A DNA stretch of 64,000 bases from Alistipes sp. (GCA_017465055.1 JAFTWZ010000029.1:1-64000); one strand, 5' to 3'; counted from the stretch's first letter, positions 33,450-42,276 are shown. Numbers and translations: made by a program. Notes: generated from the letters alone by a model not told the origin.

Positions 33450-34544
33450 TTATCGATTTATAAGTTTCTCTTTAACTGCTTTAAGTACCTCGTCTGGTGA
33501 GAACAACATACCACCCATACGACCGAAGTGCTCTACTGGAGCCTTGCCATTAACTGCAAGACGTACGTCCTCGACCATCTGGCCAGCGTTGAGCTCAGCT
33601 GAAAGGAAGCCCTTCACGCCGCGCTCGGCGAGCTCTGCGATAGCCTTTGTTGGGAATGGGTAGAGGGTGATAGGACGCAACAGACCGAGCTTGATACCCT
33701 CGGCACGTGCCATCTCTACGGTAGCAGAGCAGATACGTGATGAAGAACCGAAGGCTACGATAACATACTCTGCATCGTCGCAGTGGATAGCCTCGTAGCG
33801 CACCTCGCTCTCGCGGATAGCAGCATACTTAGCCTGGAGACGCTGGTTGTTAACCTCCATAACCTCTGACTTAAGCTCCAATGATGTGATTACGTTGCGC
33901 TCGCGGTCGTCTGTCTTACCAATAAGAGCCCAAGACTTGCACTCTGCTGCAATCTCCTCCTTAGTCTTGCGAGGACGCTGTGGTGCGAGGACAACCTTCT
34001 CCATCATCTGACCGATACAACCGTCTGCAAGGATCATCGCTGGGTTGCGATACTTGAATGCAAGGTCGAAGGCGTCGGCCACAAAGTCGTGCATCTCCTG
34101 AACTGAGTTAGGAGCCAATACGATAAGGTGGAAGTCGCCGTGTGCACCACCCTTACAAGCCTGGAAGTAGTCCGACTGTGAAGGCTGGATGGTACCAAGA
34201 CCTGGACCACCACGCTGGCAGTTAACGATAACGCAAGGAAGCTCAGCACCTGCGAGGTAGCTCAAGCCCTCAGACATAAGGCTGATACCTGGTGATGATG
34301 ATGAGGTCATCACGCGCTTGCCAGTCGCTGCACCGCCATATAGCATATTAATAGAAGATACCTCAGACTCAGCCTGAAGAACAACCATACCGGTAGTCTC
34401 CCAGGGCTTAAGCTCCATAAGTGTCTCCATCACCTCCGACTGTGGAGTGATAGGGTAGCCGAAATAACCGTCGCAACCATAGCGAATTGCTGCGTGAGCA
34501 ATCACTTCGTTGCCTTTCATAAGTTTTACCTCTTTCTCTGCCAT
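33450..34544 (-). CDS. vorB: 2-oxoacid:ferredoxin oxidoreductase, alpha subunit (VorB-like)
   Basis: The 364-residue alpha chain contains GYFGYPITPQSEVMETL, MTSSSSPGISLMSEGLSYL and NCQRGGPGLGTIQPSQSDY, matching the VorB/PorA-like pyrimidine-binding and domain II regions. Homologues are annotated as 3-methyl-2-oxobutanoate dehydrogenase subunit VorB. Such an enzyme would convert branched-chain 2-oxoacids to acyl-CoA, or run in reverse for amino-acid synthesis. Spacing is 3 bases after the ferredoxin gene and 4 bases before the beta gene. Confidence 0.88.
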   Translation of the reverse strand: MAEKEVKLMKGNEVIAHAAIRYGCDGYFGYPITPQSEVMETLMELKPWETTGMVVLQAESEVSSINMLYGGAATGKRVMTSSSSPGISLMSEGLSYLAGAELPCVIVNCQRGGPGLGTIQPSQSDYFQACKGGAHGDFHLIVLAPNSVQEMHDFVADAFDLAFKYRNPAMILADGCIGQMMEKVVLAPQRPRKTKEEIAAECKSWALIGKTDDRERNVITSLELKSEVMEVNNQRLQAKYAAIRESEVRYEAIHCDDAEYVIVAFGSSSRICSATVEMARAEGIKLGLLRPITLYPFPTKAIAELAERGVKGFLSAELNAGQMVEDVRLAVNGKAPVEHFGRMGGMLFSPDEVLKAVKEKLINR

Positions 34545-34547
34545 AGC

Positions 34548-34775
34548 TTACTCGAATTTTTGGCGATACACCGTTAGACAACTATCCGGACAGATGATAG
34601 CGCAAGAAGCGCAACCAATACAATTATCCGGCTCAACCATCATAGCGAAGGGATAACCCTTGCCATTTACTTCAGTCGACAAACCGAGAGTCTTAGTAGG
34701 ACAAGATGCAGCACATACACCACAACCCTTACAATGCTCTGTATCGACGACAACTGTTCCTTTGATTTTTGCCAT
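34548..34775 (-). CDS. 4Fe-4S ferredoxin subunit of the oxidoreductase (delta)
   Basis: The 75-residue protein has two 4Fe-4S motifs, CKGCGVCAASCP and CIGCASCAIICP, separated by about 27 residues. It is the first gene of the operon and the dedicated electron acceptor of the four-subunit enzyme. A TACATTTG element at 34844-34837 (minus strand) lies about 60 bases upstream. Confidence 0.92.
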   Translation of the reverse strand: MAKIKGTVVVDTEHCKGCGVCAASCPTKTLGLSTEVNGKGYPFAMMVEPDNCIGCASCAIICPDSCLTVYRQKFE

Positions 34776-34974
34776 ACGACAGTAGTTTTATAGATTGTTA
34801 ATAGTTTGGTTTACTCAATTTTCGGAATTAACCAAACAAATGTACACATAATTTTGCAAACTACCTAAACTTTTGCGAAATATTTTTTTAAATAGAGGTC
34901 TATATCGTTGAGAGTGCGGTGGTTTTGGTGGAAGTATTACCTGTTACCGCGGCAGGGGCAGATAAAGAGTGGAG

Positions 34975-35235
34975 TGCATTAGTCGCTCGCCCGTGAGGCT
35001 TGCGCGTGAAAGATTAAGGGTAGCTCGCTCTCTGGCGCGAGCTAAAGGGTAGAGCGCAGGCGATGCCTGCTAAAGGGTAGCTCGCTCGCCTGCGGCGAGC
35101 TAAAGGGTAGTTAAGGGAGCAGCAAGGTTGGTGCGGTTAAAGCGCTGTCGCTAACTACCCAGAATCACCAGTTTCCCCATAATCCCCAGAGCAAGCTCCG
35201 CTTGCGGTTATCCCCACAATCCCCATAATCCCTTT
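34975..35235. repeat. Modular intergenic repeat, locus 4
   Basis: Four (G/A)GCTAAAGGGTAG modules alternate with short palindromes such as GCTCGCCTGCGGCGAGC. They are followed, inverse to locus 1, by GAGCAGCAAGGTTGGTGCGG...GCTGTCGCTAAC and then by CCCCATAATCCC/CCCCACAATCCC repeats (35175-35233). No gene is seen between 34776 and the tmRNA terminator. Confidence 0.75.
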
Positions 35236-35250
35236 CACGCTTAATAAAAC

Positions 35251-35282
35251 GGGGATGACTAATTTACTTTTTAGTCATCCCC
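35251..35282 (-). terminator. Terminator of tmRNA
   Basis: A perfect stem GGGGATGACT/AGTCATCCCC, extended by weak AT pairing and followed on the minus strand by GTTTTATT, lies 5 bases beyond the tmRNA 3' end. Confidence 0.85.
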
Positions 35283-35287
35283 AAGAG

Positions 35288-35688
35288 TGGAGGTGGCGGG
35301 GGTCGAACCCGCGTCCAAACAAGGAACCCCAGAGCTTTCTACACGTTTAGCCAGCCGTTTAATCCTCTTCCCCGAACCAGGCAGGTGGCAGCCAAATCCG
35401 AGGCGCAGCCTCTAAATCTCGCGTGATAACCGAGACACATACCACGCTATCTCTTAATTGATGATACCCCATAATGATTGGCCGTTAAAGAGCGGAACGA
35501 CCTCTCGGGATACTCGTCGCACAGCCGCCTGGGGCTACGCGATTAAGCTAATTTTCCCTGAAAATTAGGCAGCGAGTGCATAGTTGTTATTGCCATTTAT
35601 AGCTTGAGTGTTGCGATTTACGAGACCCCACACAATGCTCGACGTGCTTACAATCGAATTCTACCTGCTGTCAAAACCGGTCACCCCC
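35288..35688 (-). ncRNA. ssrA: Transfer-messenger RNA (tmRNA)
   Basis: The 401-base RNA rescues stalled ribosomes. Its ends form the tRNA-like domain: 5' GGGGGTG pairs with 3' CACCTCC before discriminator A (CCA not encoded), and the T-arm is CGCGGGTTCGACCCCCG. The tag frame, minus strand 35597-35565, reads Asn-Gly-Asn-Asn-Asn-Tyr-Ala-Leu-Ala-Ala-stop. The resume codon may be the preceding ATA or GCT. The stop lies in the CTAATTTTC/GAAAATTAG helix expected after the tag. Pseudoknot-rich sequence fills the rest. Confidence 0.96.
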
Positions 35689-35739
35689 TTGTAAGGCGAT
35701 GGAGCCGAAGCTCCCATTCGTGGCAATGCGAATGTGGTG

Positions 35740-35769
35740 CAAAAGTAGTGATTTTTTTGCATCCCACAA
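35740..35769 (-). promoter_or_regulatory. Promoter of tmRNA
   Basis: On the minus strand: TTG (35769-35767), a 19-base spacer, TACTTTTG (35747-35740). It implies a 5' precursor of about 45 bases trimmed by processing. It overlaps the divergent ftsE promoter. Confidence 0.7.
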
Positions 35770-35787
35770 AATAATTTGTTATTTTTG
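35757..35787 (+). promoter_or_regulatory. Promoter of ftsE
   Basis: TTG (35757-35759), a 20-base spacer, TATTTTTG (35780-35787). The start would be near 35794, leaving a very short leader before ATG 35803 or 35821. Confidence 0.55.
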
Positions 35788-35802
35788 CGCTAATAACTGC
35801 AA

Positions 35803-36543
35803 ATGTATAGAATAAGAGCAATGGAGAGTAAGCGAGTTATAGATCTTAGGGGTGTGTCGATATATCTCGGCCAGGAGCGCCGTAGTACCGCAAACGAGAG
35901 CGATCTTATACTGTCGAATATCAACCTTCAGGTCGACGAGGGAGAGCTTGTATACCTTATCGGTCGAGTAGGTACGGGTAAGAGTACGCTGCTGAAGATG
36001 ATGTATGCCGAGGTGGAGATGGCCTCGGGCGAGGCTATGGTCGTAGGCTTCGATCTTAAGCGCCTTAAGCGCAGTCAGATACCATACCTTCGCCGCTCTA
36101 TGGGTATCGTATTCCAGGATTTCAAACTGCTTACCGATAGAAATGTCTTTCTAAACCTCTACGATGTTATGCGCGCCACGGGGTGGAAGAGCGAGGAGGA
36201 GATTCGCCGCCGTATCGACGAGGTGCTTAACCTCGTGGGTCTGGCGCATAAGAGCTATAAGATGCCCTTTGAACTCTCGGGAGGCGAGCAGCAGCGCCTG
36301 GCCATTGCGCGTGCACTGGTAAATAGGCCTCGCCTTATCCTTGCCGACGAGCCAACGGGTAATCTCGACCTGCGCACGGCAGACGGCATTATGGAGATAT
36401 TTAAACGTATTGCCGAGAGTGGCTGTGCTGTGGTTATGTCTACGCACAATGTCTCGCTTATCGAGCAGTTTCCTTCGCGTACCATACTCTTCGCTCAGGG
36501 TCATATCTCCGAAGTCGATCTCGATACGGTGATAGGCGGATAG
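35803..36543 (+). CDS. ftsE: FtsE-like cell-division ABC ATPase
   Basis: The 246-residue ATPase has Walker A GRVGTGKST, the Q-loop in IVFQDFKLLTDRN, signature ELSGGEQQRLAIARAL, Walker B RLILADEPTGNLD and an H-loop (STHNVSLIE). The VFQDFKLL and D-loop context are typical of FtsE, which with FtsX controls peptidoglycan hydrolases at the septum. No ftsX is adjacent. A second ATG at 35821 (MESKRVIDL) is equally plausible as the start. A strong terminator follows. Confidence 0.88.
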   Translation: MYRIRAMESKRVIDLRGVSIYLGQERRSTANESDLILSNINLQVDEGELVYLIGRVGTGKSTLLKMMYAEVEMASGEAMVVGFDLKRLKRSQIPYLRRSMGIVFQDFKLLTDRNVFLNLYDVMRATGWKSEEEIRRRIDEVLNLVGLAHKSYKMPFELSGGEQQRLAIARALVNRPRLILADEPTGNLDLRTADGIMEIFKRIAESGCAVVMSTHNVSLIEQFPSRTILFAQGHISEVDLDTVIGG

Positions 36544-36606
36544 CAGTGTGGTGAGGGCTATAGTATAGGAACTTTATACTTACTTTATACCTTAGTTATA
36601 TATATA

Positions 36607-36641
36607 GGGTGGCAACGTGGTTAAATGTTGCCACCCTTTTT
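36607..36641 (+). terminator. Terminator of ftsE
   Basis: A perfect 10 bp stem GGGTGGCAAC/GTTGCCACCC with a 10-base loop and a TTTTT tail. It could also serve the converging 36657 gene. Confidence 0.9.
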
Positions 36642-36656
36642 AGTCCGTAGCTGGTG

Positions 36657-37148
36657 TTAGTAGAGCTTGATATACTCGTAGCTATTGCCGACAAGTGTTA
36701 GGTAGCGCTCAAACTCTTCGCGCGAGATAACCACCGTAAAACGGTTATCGTTGGGATGGAAACTTAGAGAGGTCTGCTCTCGTAGTGTCTCATCGAGAAA
36801 GAGATGTACGTGGTTGGTCTCGTCGTTTATTAGTCCGAAGGGCGATACCGAGCCAGGCTTCAGGCCGAGCCACTTATCCATACGCTCGGGCGAGGCAAAC
36901 GATAGCTTGCCCTGGTGGAGTATGTGCTCGAGGTCGTGTATAGCCATCGACTGCTCCGAGTCGAAGACGACAAGATAGTGGCGATTGCCCTTGTGGTTGC
37001 GGAAGAAGAGATTCTTGCAGTGCTTCGAGCCATCCTTTCGCCAATACTCTCGAGCTATCTCGATGGTGGGAGCTTCGGGGTGTTCGTACCACGAATACTC
37101 TATGTTGTGGCTCGTAAGCCATTCGAATACTTTGTCGCGTCGATGCAT
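36657..37148 (-). CDS. ProX/YbaK-type prolyl-tRNA editing protein
   Basis: The 163-residue protein matches the aminoacyl-tRNA deacylase (YbaK/ProX, PF04073) fold: HNIEYSWYEHPEAPTIEIA, a KNLFFRNHKGNRHYLVV strand with the lysine needed for editing, and KPGSVSPFGLINDE, the GxxxP substrate loop. Such stand-alone proteins hydrolyse Ala- or Cys-tRNA-Pro. I start it at ATG 37148 (MHRRDKVFEW). The frame extends upstream to 37208, but that would place the start inside a TAACTTTG promoter element (37204-37197). Confidence 0.9.
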   Translation of the reverse strand: MHRRDKVFEWLTSHNIEYSWYEHPEAPTIEIAREYWRKDGSKHCKNLFFRNHKGNRHYLVVFDSEQSMAIHDLEHILHQGKLSFASPERMDKWLGLKPGSVSPFGLINDETNHVHLFLDETLREQTSLSFHPNDNRFTVVISREEFERYLTLVGNSYEYIKLY

Positions 37149-37224
37149 AGTAGGGTGTCGTATAGCTATTGTTGTATAACTTTCTCGTTGCGATGGCAAA
37201 GTTAGCAAAAATATCAGTTTGTTG

Positions 37225-37255
37225 TTGCAAAACTTAAATTTAATCGCTAACTTTG
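37225..37255 (+). promoter_or_regulatory. Promoter of galK
   Basis: TTG (37225-37227), a 20-base spacer, TAACTTTG (37248-37255). The start codon is 58 bases downstream. Confidence 0.65.
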
Positions 37256-37313
37256 TAATGATTTGATATAACCTAAGACGAATCTAATAATTGAATCATA
37301 AAACGTTATAGCT

Positions 37314-38450
37314 ATGGATGTAAGTGTTATCAACGAGAAGTTTCGTGAACGTTTTGGAGCGCAGGGTGAACTGTTTACGTCGCCTGGACGTATCAATCTT
37401 ATAGGCGAGCATACCGACTATAATGGAGGCTTTGTCTTCCCAGGTGCTATAGATAAAGGTATGGTCGCAGAGATTAGACTTAATGATACGGATGTGGTTC
37501 GTGCCTACTCTGTCGACCTCGATGACTATGCTGAGTTTGGCCTTAATGAGGAGGATGCTCCCCAGGCCAGCTGGGCAAGATATATCTTTGGCGTCTGTCG
37601 CGAAATACAGAAGCGTGGAGGTAAGATTGCTGGCTTCGATACGGCATTTGCTGGTGATGTGCCTCTGGGTGCTGGTATGTCGTCGTCTGCGGCTCTGGAG
37701 TCGACATATGCCAATGCCCTTAATGAGCTATTCTCGCTGGGTATCGATCGCTTCGAGCTGGCTCGTATAGGTCAGTCCACCGAGCATAACTACTGCGGTG
37801 TTAAGTGCGGTATTATGGACCAGTTTGCCTCGGTGTTTGGCAAGGCTGGGCATCTTATGCGCCTCGACTGTCGCTCTATGGAGTTCGAGTACTTCCCATT
37901 CGACCCCGAGAAGCACGGATATAAAGTGGTGCTTTTGGACTCGGTTGTTAAGCACGAACTTGTTGGCTCGCCATACAACGATCGTCGCGCATCGTGCGAG
38001 AGGGTAGCTGCAGCGTTGGGTCAGGAGTTCCTGCGCGGAGCCACTATGGAGCAGTTGGAGGCTATTAGGGGTAGTATCTCGGAGGAGGACTATAAGCGTG
38101 CTCGCTACGTTATTGGCGAAGAGCAGCGCGTGCTCGACGTATGCGAGGCGTTGAAGCGTGACGACTACGAGACCGTTGGTAGGCGTATGTATGAGACTCA
38201 CTGGGGTATGTCGAAGGATTATGAGGTGTCGTGTGAGGAGCTTGACTTCTTGGCTACGGTAGCCGAGGAGTGTGGTGTGGCAGGCTCTCGTATTATGGGC
38301 GGCGGCTTTGGAGGTTGCACTATTAACCTCGTTAAGGCTGAGTTGTACGATAGCTTTATAGCTACGGCAAAGGCTCGTTTTGCGGAGAGATATGGTCACG
38401 AGCCTAAGGTTTACGCGGTGGTTATTTCCGATGGTGCGCGCCGACTATAG
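37314..38450 (+). CDS. galK: Galactokinase
   Basis: The 378-residue GHMP kinase phosphorylates galactose at C1, the first Leloir step. Galactokinase signature GRINLIGEHTDYNGG is near residue 25, the ATP-binding GHMP motif PLGAGMSSSAALE near 120, and motif 3 IMGGGFGGCTINLV near 335. Length is typical. It is monocistronic with its own promoter. No galT, galE or mutarotase gene is adjacent. Confidence 0.96.
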   Translation: MDVSVINEKFRERFGAQGELFTSPGRINLIGEHTDYNGGFVFPGAIDKGMVAEIRLNDTDVVRAYSVDLDDYAEFGLNEEDAPQASWARYIFGVCREIQKRGGKIAGFDTAFAGDVPLGAGMSSSAALESTYANALNELFSLGIDRFELARIGQSTEHNYCGVKCGIMDQFASVFGKAGHLMRLDCRSMEFEYFPFDPEKHGYKVVLLDSVVKHELVGSPYNDRRASCERVAAALGQEFLRGATMEQLEAIRGSISEEDYKRARYVIGEEQRVLDVCEALKRDDYETVGRRMYETHWGMSKDYEVSCEELDFLATVAEECGVAGSRIMGGGFGGCTINLVKAELYDSFIATAKARFAERYGHEPKVYAVVISDGARRL

Positions 38451-38513
38451 TTGCCGAATTGCACAAATGCGCCCCTGATGGTTATATGATAGAGATTTTT
38501 TGTCGTTTTATTT

Positions 38514-38542
38514 TTGAAAATGATAAAAAATGATTATCTTTG
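38514..38542 (+). promoter_or_regulatory. Promoter of serC
   Basis: TTG (38514-38516), an 18-base spacer, TATCTTTG (38535-38542). The predicted start near 38549 leaves a leader of about 160 bases before serC. Confidence 0.7.
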
Positions 38543-38552
38543 TGTGACTATA

Positions 38553-38634
38553 AATAATCCCTGCTGAAACGAGCGCCTTTGGGGAGGTTATCTTCAAGGG
38601 TGTGTGGTAGTTAGATGCGAAGAGAGGGGATATT
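38553..38634 (+). promoter_or_regulatory. Structured 5' leader of serC (candidate cis-regulatory RNA)
   Basis: Directly after the predicted transcript start, AATAATCCC (38553-38561) can pair with GGGATATT (38627-38634), with one bulged base, closing a junction. Inside are a small GCT/AGC hairpin (38563-38574) and a hairpin made by CGCCTT with AAGGGTG (about 38574-38602) that itself holds GAGG/CTTC. I could not match it to a riboswitch consensus I know. Its position before serine-biosynthesis genes suggests regulation, but no terminator or anti-Shine-Dalgarno arm is evident. Confidence 0.4.
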
Positions 38635-38707
38635 GTGACACAAACAGAGAGAAGATAAAAGCATAATTTTATTTACCAATACAAACTTAATTTAACACTT
38701 AAAACTT

Positions 38708-39787
38708 ATGAAACACAATTTCAACGCAGGTCCATGCGTACTTCCACGTCAGGCTGTAGAGGCTGCTATCGAGGCTATCCGTGACTTTGATGGCACTGGT
38801 ATCGGTATTCTTGAGATCTCTCACCGTACTCCAGGTTGGGAGCGCGTTATGGCAGAGGTTGAGCAGCTTTGGCGTGACCTTCTCAACATTCCAGATGACT
38901 ACGCTGTATTCTTCGTAGGCGGTGGTGCATCTACTCAGTTCTTCCAGGTTCCTGCTAACCTTCTTAAGACTAAGGCTGCTTACTTGCAGACTGGTGTTTG
39001 GGCTAAGAAGGCAGTTAAGGAGGCTAAGTTCTACGGCGAGGTAGAGGTTGTTGCTTCTTCTGAGGACAAGACCTATAGCTACATTCCTAAGAACTACACT
39101 ATTCCAACCGATGCGGACTACTTCCACATCACTACTAACAACACTATCTACGGTACTGAGATCCACGAGGATATCGACTCACCTATCACTTTGGTTGCCG
39201 ATATGTCTTCAGACATTATGTCTCGTCCTATCGACGTTAAGAAGTATGGTATGATCTACGGTGGTGCTCAGAAGAACGTAGGCCCTGCAGGTGTTACCTT
39301 CGTTATCGTTCGCAAGGATCTTCTTGGCCAGTCAGGTCGTAAGCTCCAGACTATGGTTGACTACGCTACTCACTATCCAGAGGAGGCTCGCAACCACTCT
39401 ATGTTCAACACTCCTCCAGTATTCCCTATCTACGTGATGTACCAGACCTTGAAGTGGGTTAAGGAGCTCGGTGGTGTAGAGGTTATGTACAAGATGAACA
39501 AGGAGAAGGCAGAGTTGCTCTACAACGAGATCGACCGCAACTCTATGTTCGTAGGTACAGCTGCTAAGGAGGACCGCTCATTGATGAACGTTTGCTTCGT
39601 AATGGCTCCAGGTAAGGAGGAGTTCGAGAAGGAGTTTATGGAGTTCGCTAAGGAGCGCGGTATGGTAGGTATCAAGGGTCACCGCTCAGTAGGTGGTTTC
39701 CGTGCATCTATCTACAACGCTTGTCCTAAGGAGTCTGTAGAGGCTTTGGTAGCTTGTATGAAGGAGTTCGAGGAGCTTCACAAGTAA
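38708..39787 (+). CDS. serC: Phosphoserine aminotransferase
   Basis: The 359-residue PLP enzyme converts 3-phosphohydroxypyruvate and glutamate to phosphoserine. The start [20 protein letters not shown] is diagnostic of SerC, and the PLP lysine lies in [26 protein letters not shown] and the C-terminal [15 protein letters not shown] substrate loop are intact. Codon choice is strongly biased (GCT, GGT, AAG) relative to most of the window, suggesting high expression. It precedes a phosphoglycerate dehydrogenase-like gene. Confidence 0.96.
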   Translation: MKHNFNAGPCVLPRQAVEAAIEAIRDFDGTGIGILEISHRTPGWERVMAEVEQLWRDLLNIPDDYAVFFVGGGASTQFFQVPANLLKTKAAYLQTGVWAKKAVKEAKFYGEVEVVASSEDKTYSYIPKNYTIPTDADYFHITTNNTIYGTEIHEDIDSPITLVADMSSDIMSRPIDVKKYGMIYGGAQKNVGPAGVTFVIVRKDLLGQSGRKLQTMVDYATHYPEEARNHSMFNTPPVFPIYVMYQTLKWVKELGGVEVMYKMNKEKAELLYNEIDRNSMFVGTAAKEDRSLMNVCFVMAPGKEEFEKEFMEFAKERGMVGIKGHRSVGGFRASIYNACPKESVEALVACMKEFEELHK

Positions 39788-39811
39788 TCCGACAATTAAA
39801 CAATTAACTAT

Positions 39812-39844
39812 GGTAGCTATTGGGGGATAACCCCGATGGCTACC
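39812..39844 (+). other. Intercistronic hairpin between serC and serA
   Basis: GGTAGC...GGGG pairs with CCCC...GCTACC (39812-39844) in an interrupted stem with a short loop. No T-run follows, so it is more likely a processing or stabilising hairpin than a terminator. Confidence 0.5.
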
Positions 39845-39881
39845 TTAATAACTAATAATCTAAAACAAATAAAGACCTATT

Positions 39882-40805
39882 ATGAAGGTACTTATTGCAA
39901 CCGAGAAGCCCTTTGCTAAGACTGCTGTCGAGGGTATCGAGTCAATTTTGAAGGAGGCTGGCTATGAGGTAGTACGCCTTGAGAAGTATACTGATAAGGC
40001 TGAGCTTTTGGCTGCTGTAGCCGATGTTGACGCTCTTATCATCCGCAGTGACAAGGTTACTGCAGAGGTTCTTGACGCTGCTAAGCAGCTTAAGATTGTA
40101 GTTCGTGCAGGTGCTGGTTTCGACAATGTTGACTGTGCTGCTGCTAAGGCTAAGGGCGTTGTTGTTATGAACACTCCTGGCCAGAACTCTAACGCTGTAG
40201 CTGAGCTTGCTCTCGGTATGATGGTTTATATGGCTCGTAACCAGTTCAACCCTGGTACAGGTTCTGAGCTTCAGGGCAAGACCCTCGCTATCCACGCTTA
40301 CGGTAACGTAGGTCGTTTGGTTGGTCTTAAGGGTAAGGCTCTCGGTATGAACGTTGTTGCTTACGACCCATTCATCACTGACGATGCTGTATTCGAGCGT
40401 GACGGTGTTAAGAAGATGAACTCTATCGCCGAGCTCTATGCTGCTGCTGACTACCTCTCACTCCATATCCCAGCAACTGCTGAGACTAAGGGCTCTATCG
40501 GCTACGACCTCGCTATGTCAATGCCTAAGGGTGCTACTTTGGTAAACACTGCTCGTAAGGAGGTTATCAACGAGGAGGGTCTTATGAAGGCTATGGAGGA
40601 GCGTGAGGATTTGAAGTATATCACCGATATTGCTCCAGATGCTAAGGATCTATTCGCAGAGAAGTTTGGCAAGCGCTACTTCGGTACTCCTAAGAAGCAG
40701 GGCGCTGAGACTGCCGAGGCTAACGTAAACGCTGGTCTTGCAGCTGCTCGCCAGATCGTTGATTTCTTTGTTAACGGTAACACACGCTTCCAGGTAAATA
40801 AGTAG
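39882..40805 (+). CDS. serA: Short-form D-3-phosphoglycerate dehydrogenase-like protein
   Basis: The 307-residue D-2-hydroxyacid dehydrogenase has the substrate Arg in VVRAGAGFDNVD, an NAD-binding AYGNVGRLVGLKGKALG and NTARKEVINEEGL, and no C-terminal ACT domain. Context with serC indicates oxidation of 3-phosphoglycerate to 3-phosphohydroxypyruvate. The usual TPHxGAxT segment that carries the catalytic histidine reads TPKKQGAETAEAN, so that histidine is missing. I recall the same pattern in Bacteroides homologues, so this is probably a lineage variant and not a dead enzyme. Confidence 0.88.
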   Translation: MKVLIATEKPFAKTAVEGIESILKEAGYEVVRLEKYTDKAELLAAVADVDALIIRSDKVTAEVLDAAKQLKIVVRAGAGFDNVDCAAAKAKGVVVMNTPGQNSNAVAELALGMMVYMARNQFNPGTGSELQGKTLAIHAYGNVGRLVGLKGKALGMNVVAYDPFITDDAVFERDGVKKMNSIAELYAAADYLSLHIPATAETKGSIGYDLAMSMPKGATLVNTARKEVINEEGLMKAMEEREDLKYITDIAPDAKDLFAEKFGKRYFGTPKKQGAETAEANVNAGLAAARQIVDFFVNGNTRFQVNK

Positions 40806-41009
40806 TAGCTCTTGTTGGCTCTTTGGTGTCTGCCTTGTCTCGAAAATGCTCATTTTATAGGTAAACTCCGCTTTTCGATGCTGCGAGCAGTCTCAAAATA
40901 GCTCAACAATAGACAACTACTTTCTTCGCAACAGCAATATAATAGGGTGTCTATGAAATACTTGGCACCCTTACATAGAAAAATTAACAAGCTAAAACTA
41001 CAAACTAAT

Positions 41010-42254
41010 ATGGTAAGAATTAAGCCCTTTAAGGGTATTCGTCCTCCAAAGGAGTACGCATCAGAGGTAGCATCGCGTCCATACGACGTGCTTAACTCAG
41101 TAGAGGCTCAGGCCGAGGCTACAGAGCGCTCGCTCTTGCACATCATCAAGCCAGAGATCGACTTCAATCCTATCATCGATGAGCACTCACAGGAGGCTTA
41201 TGAGAAGGCTATGGAGAACTTCCGCATCTGGAAGGAGAAGGGTTGGTTGGCTCAGGATGACGAGGAGTACTACTACATCTATGCTCAGACAATGAATGGC
41301 CGTACTCAGTATGGTATCGCTATGTGCTGCCACTACGACGACTACCTCTCTGGCGCTATCAAGAAGCACGAGCTTACTCGTCCAGATAAGGAGGAGGATC
41401 GTATGATTCACGTTCGCAACCAGAAGGCTAACATCGAGCCAGTATTCTTCACTTACCCCGATAACGCCGAGATCGACGCTATCATCTCTAAGTGGGTTGC
41501 TGAGCACGAGGCAGACTACGACTTCGTAGCAGAGGATGGCTTTGGTCACCATATGTGGGTTATCCGCTGCAAGGAGACCAACGATCGTATCACCGAGCTC
41601 TTCAAGGGTATCCCAGCATTGTATGTTGCCGACGGTCACCACCGTACGGCTGCTGCTGCACGCGTAGGTCAGGAGTGCGCATCGAAGAATCCTAACCACA
41701 CAGGCAACGAGGAGTACTGCTTCTTCTTGGCAGTTACCTTCCCAGCATCACACCTCCGCATTATCGACTACAACCGCGTAGTTAAGGATCTCAATGGCCT
41801 CTCTAAGGAGGAGTTCTTGAAGGCTATCGAGGAGAACTTCGTAGTTGAGAAGAAGGGTGCTGAGATTTACACTCCTAACGCATTGCATAACTTCGCAATG
41901 TACATCGATGGTGAGTGGTACTCTATGACTGCTAAGGAGGGTACTTACGACGACAACGATCCTATCGGTGTTCTCGACGTTACGGTTCTCTCTAACCTCG
42001 TTTTGGACAAGGTTCTTGGCATCGCCGACTTGCGTACCTCTAAGCGTATCGACTTCGTAGGTGGTATTCGTGGTTTGGGCGAGTTGCAGAAGCGTGTTGA
42101 CAGCGGTGAGATGAAGGTTGCTTTCGCATTGTATCCAGTATCTATGCAGCAGCTTATCGACATCGCCGACACTGGCAACATTATGCCTCCTAAGACCACT
42201 TGGTTCGAGCCTAAGTTGCGCTCGGGCGTTGTAATCCACTCTTTCGAGGAGTAA
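41010..42254 (+). CDS. DUF1015 family protein
   Basis: The 414-residue cytoplasmic protein begins MVRIKPFKGIRPPKEYASEV. It contains YDVLNSVEA, the DGHHRTAAA motif and RIDFVGGIRGLGEL, all characteristic of DUF1015 (PF06245), whose function is unknown. It regularly follows serC and serA in Bacteroidetes, hinting at a link to serine metabolism. I start it at ATG 41010; the frame extends upstream to 40947, across a hairpin AGGGTG/CACCCT (40944-40971). Codon bias matches serC/serA. Confidence 0.88.
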   Translation: MVRIKPFKGIRPPKEYASEVASRPYDVLNSVEAQAEATERSLLHIIKPEIDFNPIIDEHSQEAYEKAMENFRIWKEKGWLAQDDEEYYYIYAQTMNGRTQYGIAMCCHYDDYLSGAIKKHELTRPDKEEDRMIHVRNQKANIEPVFFTYPDNAEIDAIISKWVAEHEADYDFVAEDGFGHHMWVIRCKETNDRITELFKGIPALYVADGHHRTAAAARVGQECASKNPNHTGNEEYCFFLAVTFPASHLRIIDYNRVVKDLNGLSKEEFLKAIEENFVVEKKGAEIYTPNALHNFAMYIDGEWYSMTAKEGTYDDNDPIGVLDVTVLSNLVLDKVLGIADLRTSKRIDFVGGIRGLGELQKRVDSGEMKVAFALYPVSMQQLIDIADTGNIMPPKTTWFEPKLRSGVVIHSFEE

Positions 42255-42276
42255 TATAGCTCGGAGTGTATAGATA

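Noticed and set aside
38543..38707. Assignment of the serC leader to a known riboswitch class
   Set aside because: The conserved cores of the SAM, THF, glycine, TPP, FMN and cobalamin classes were not recognised, so it is left unnamed.
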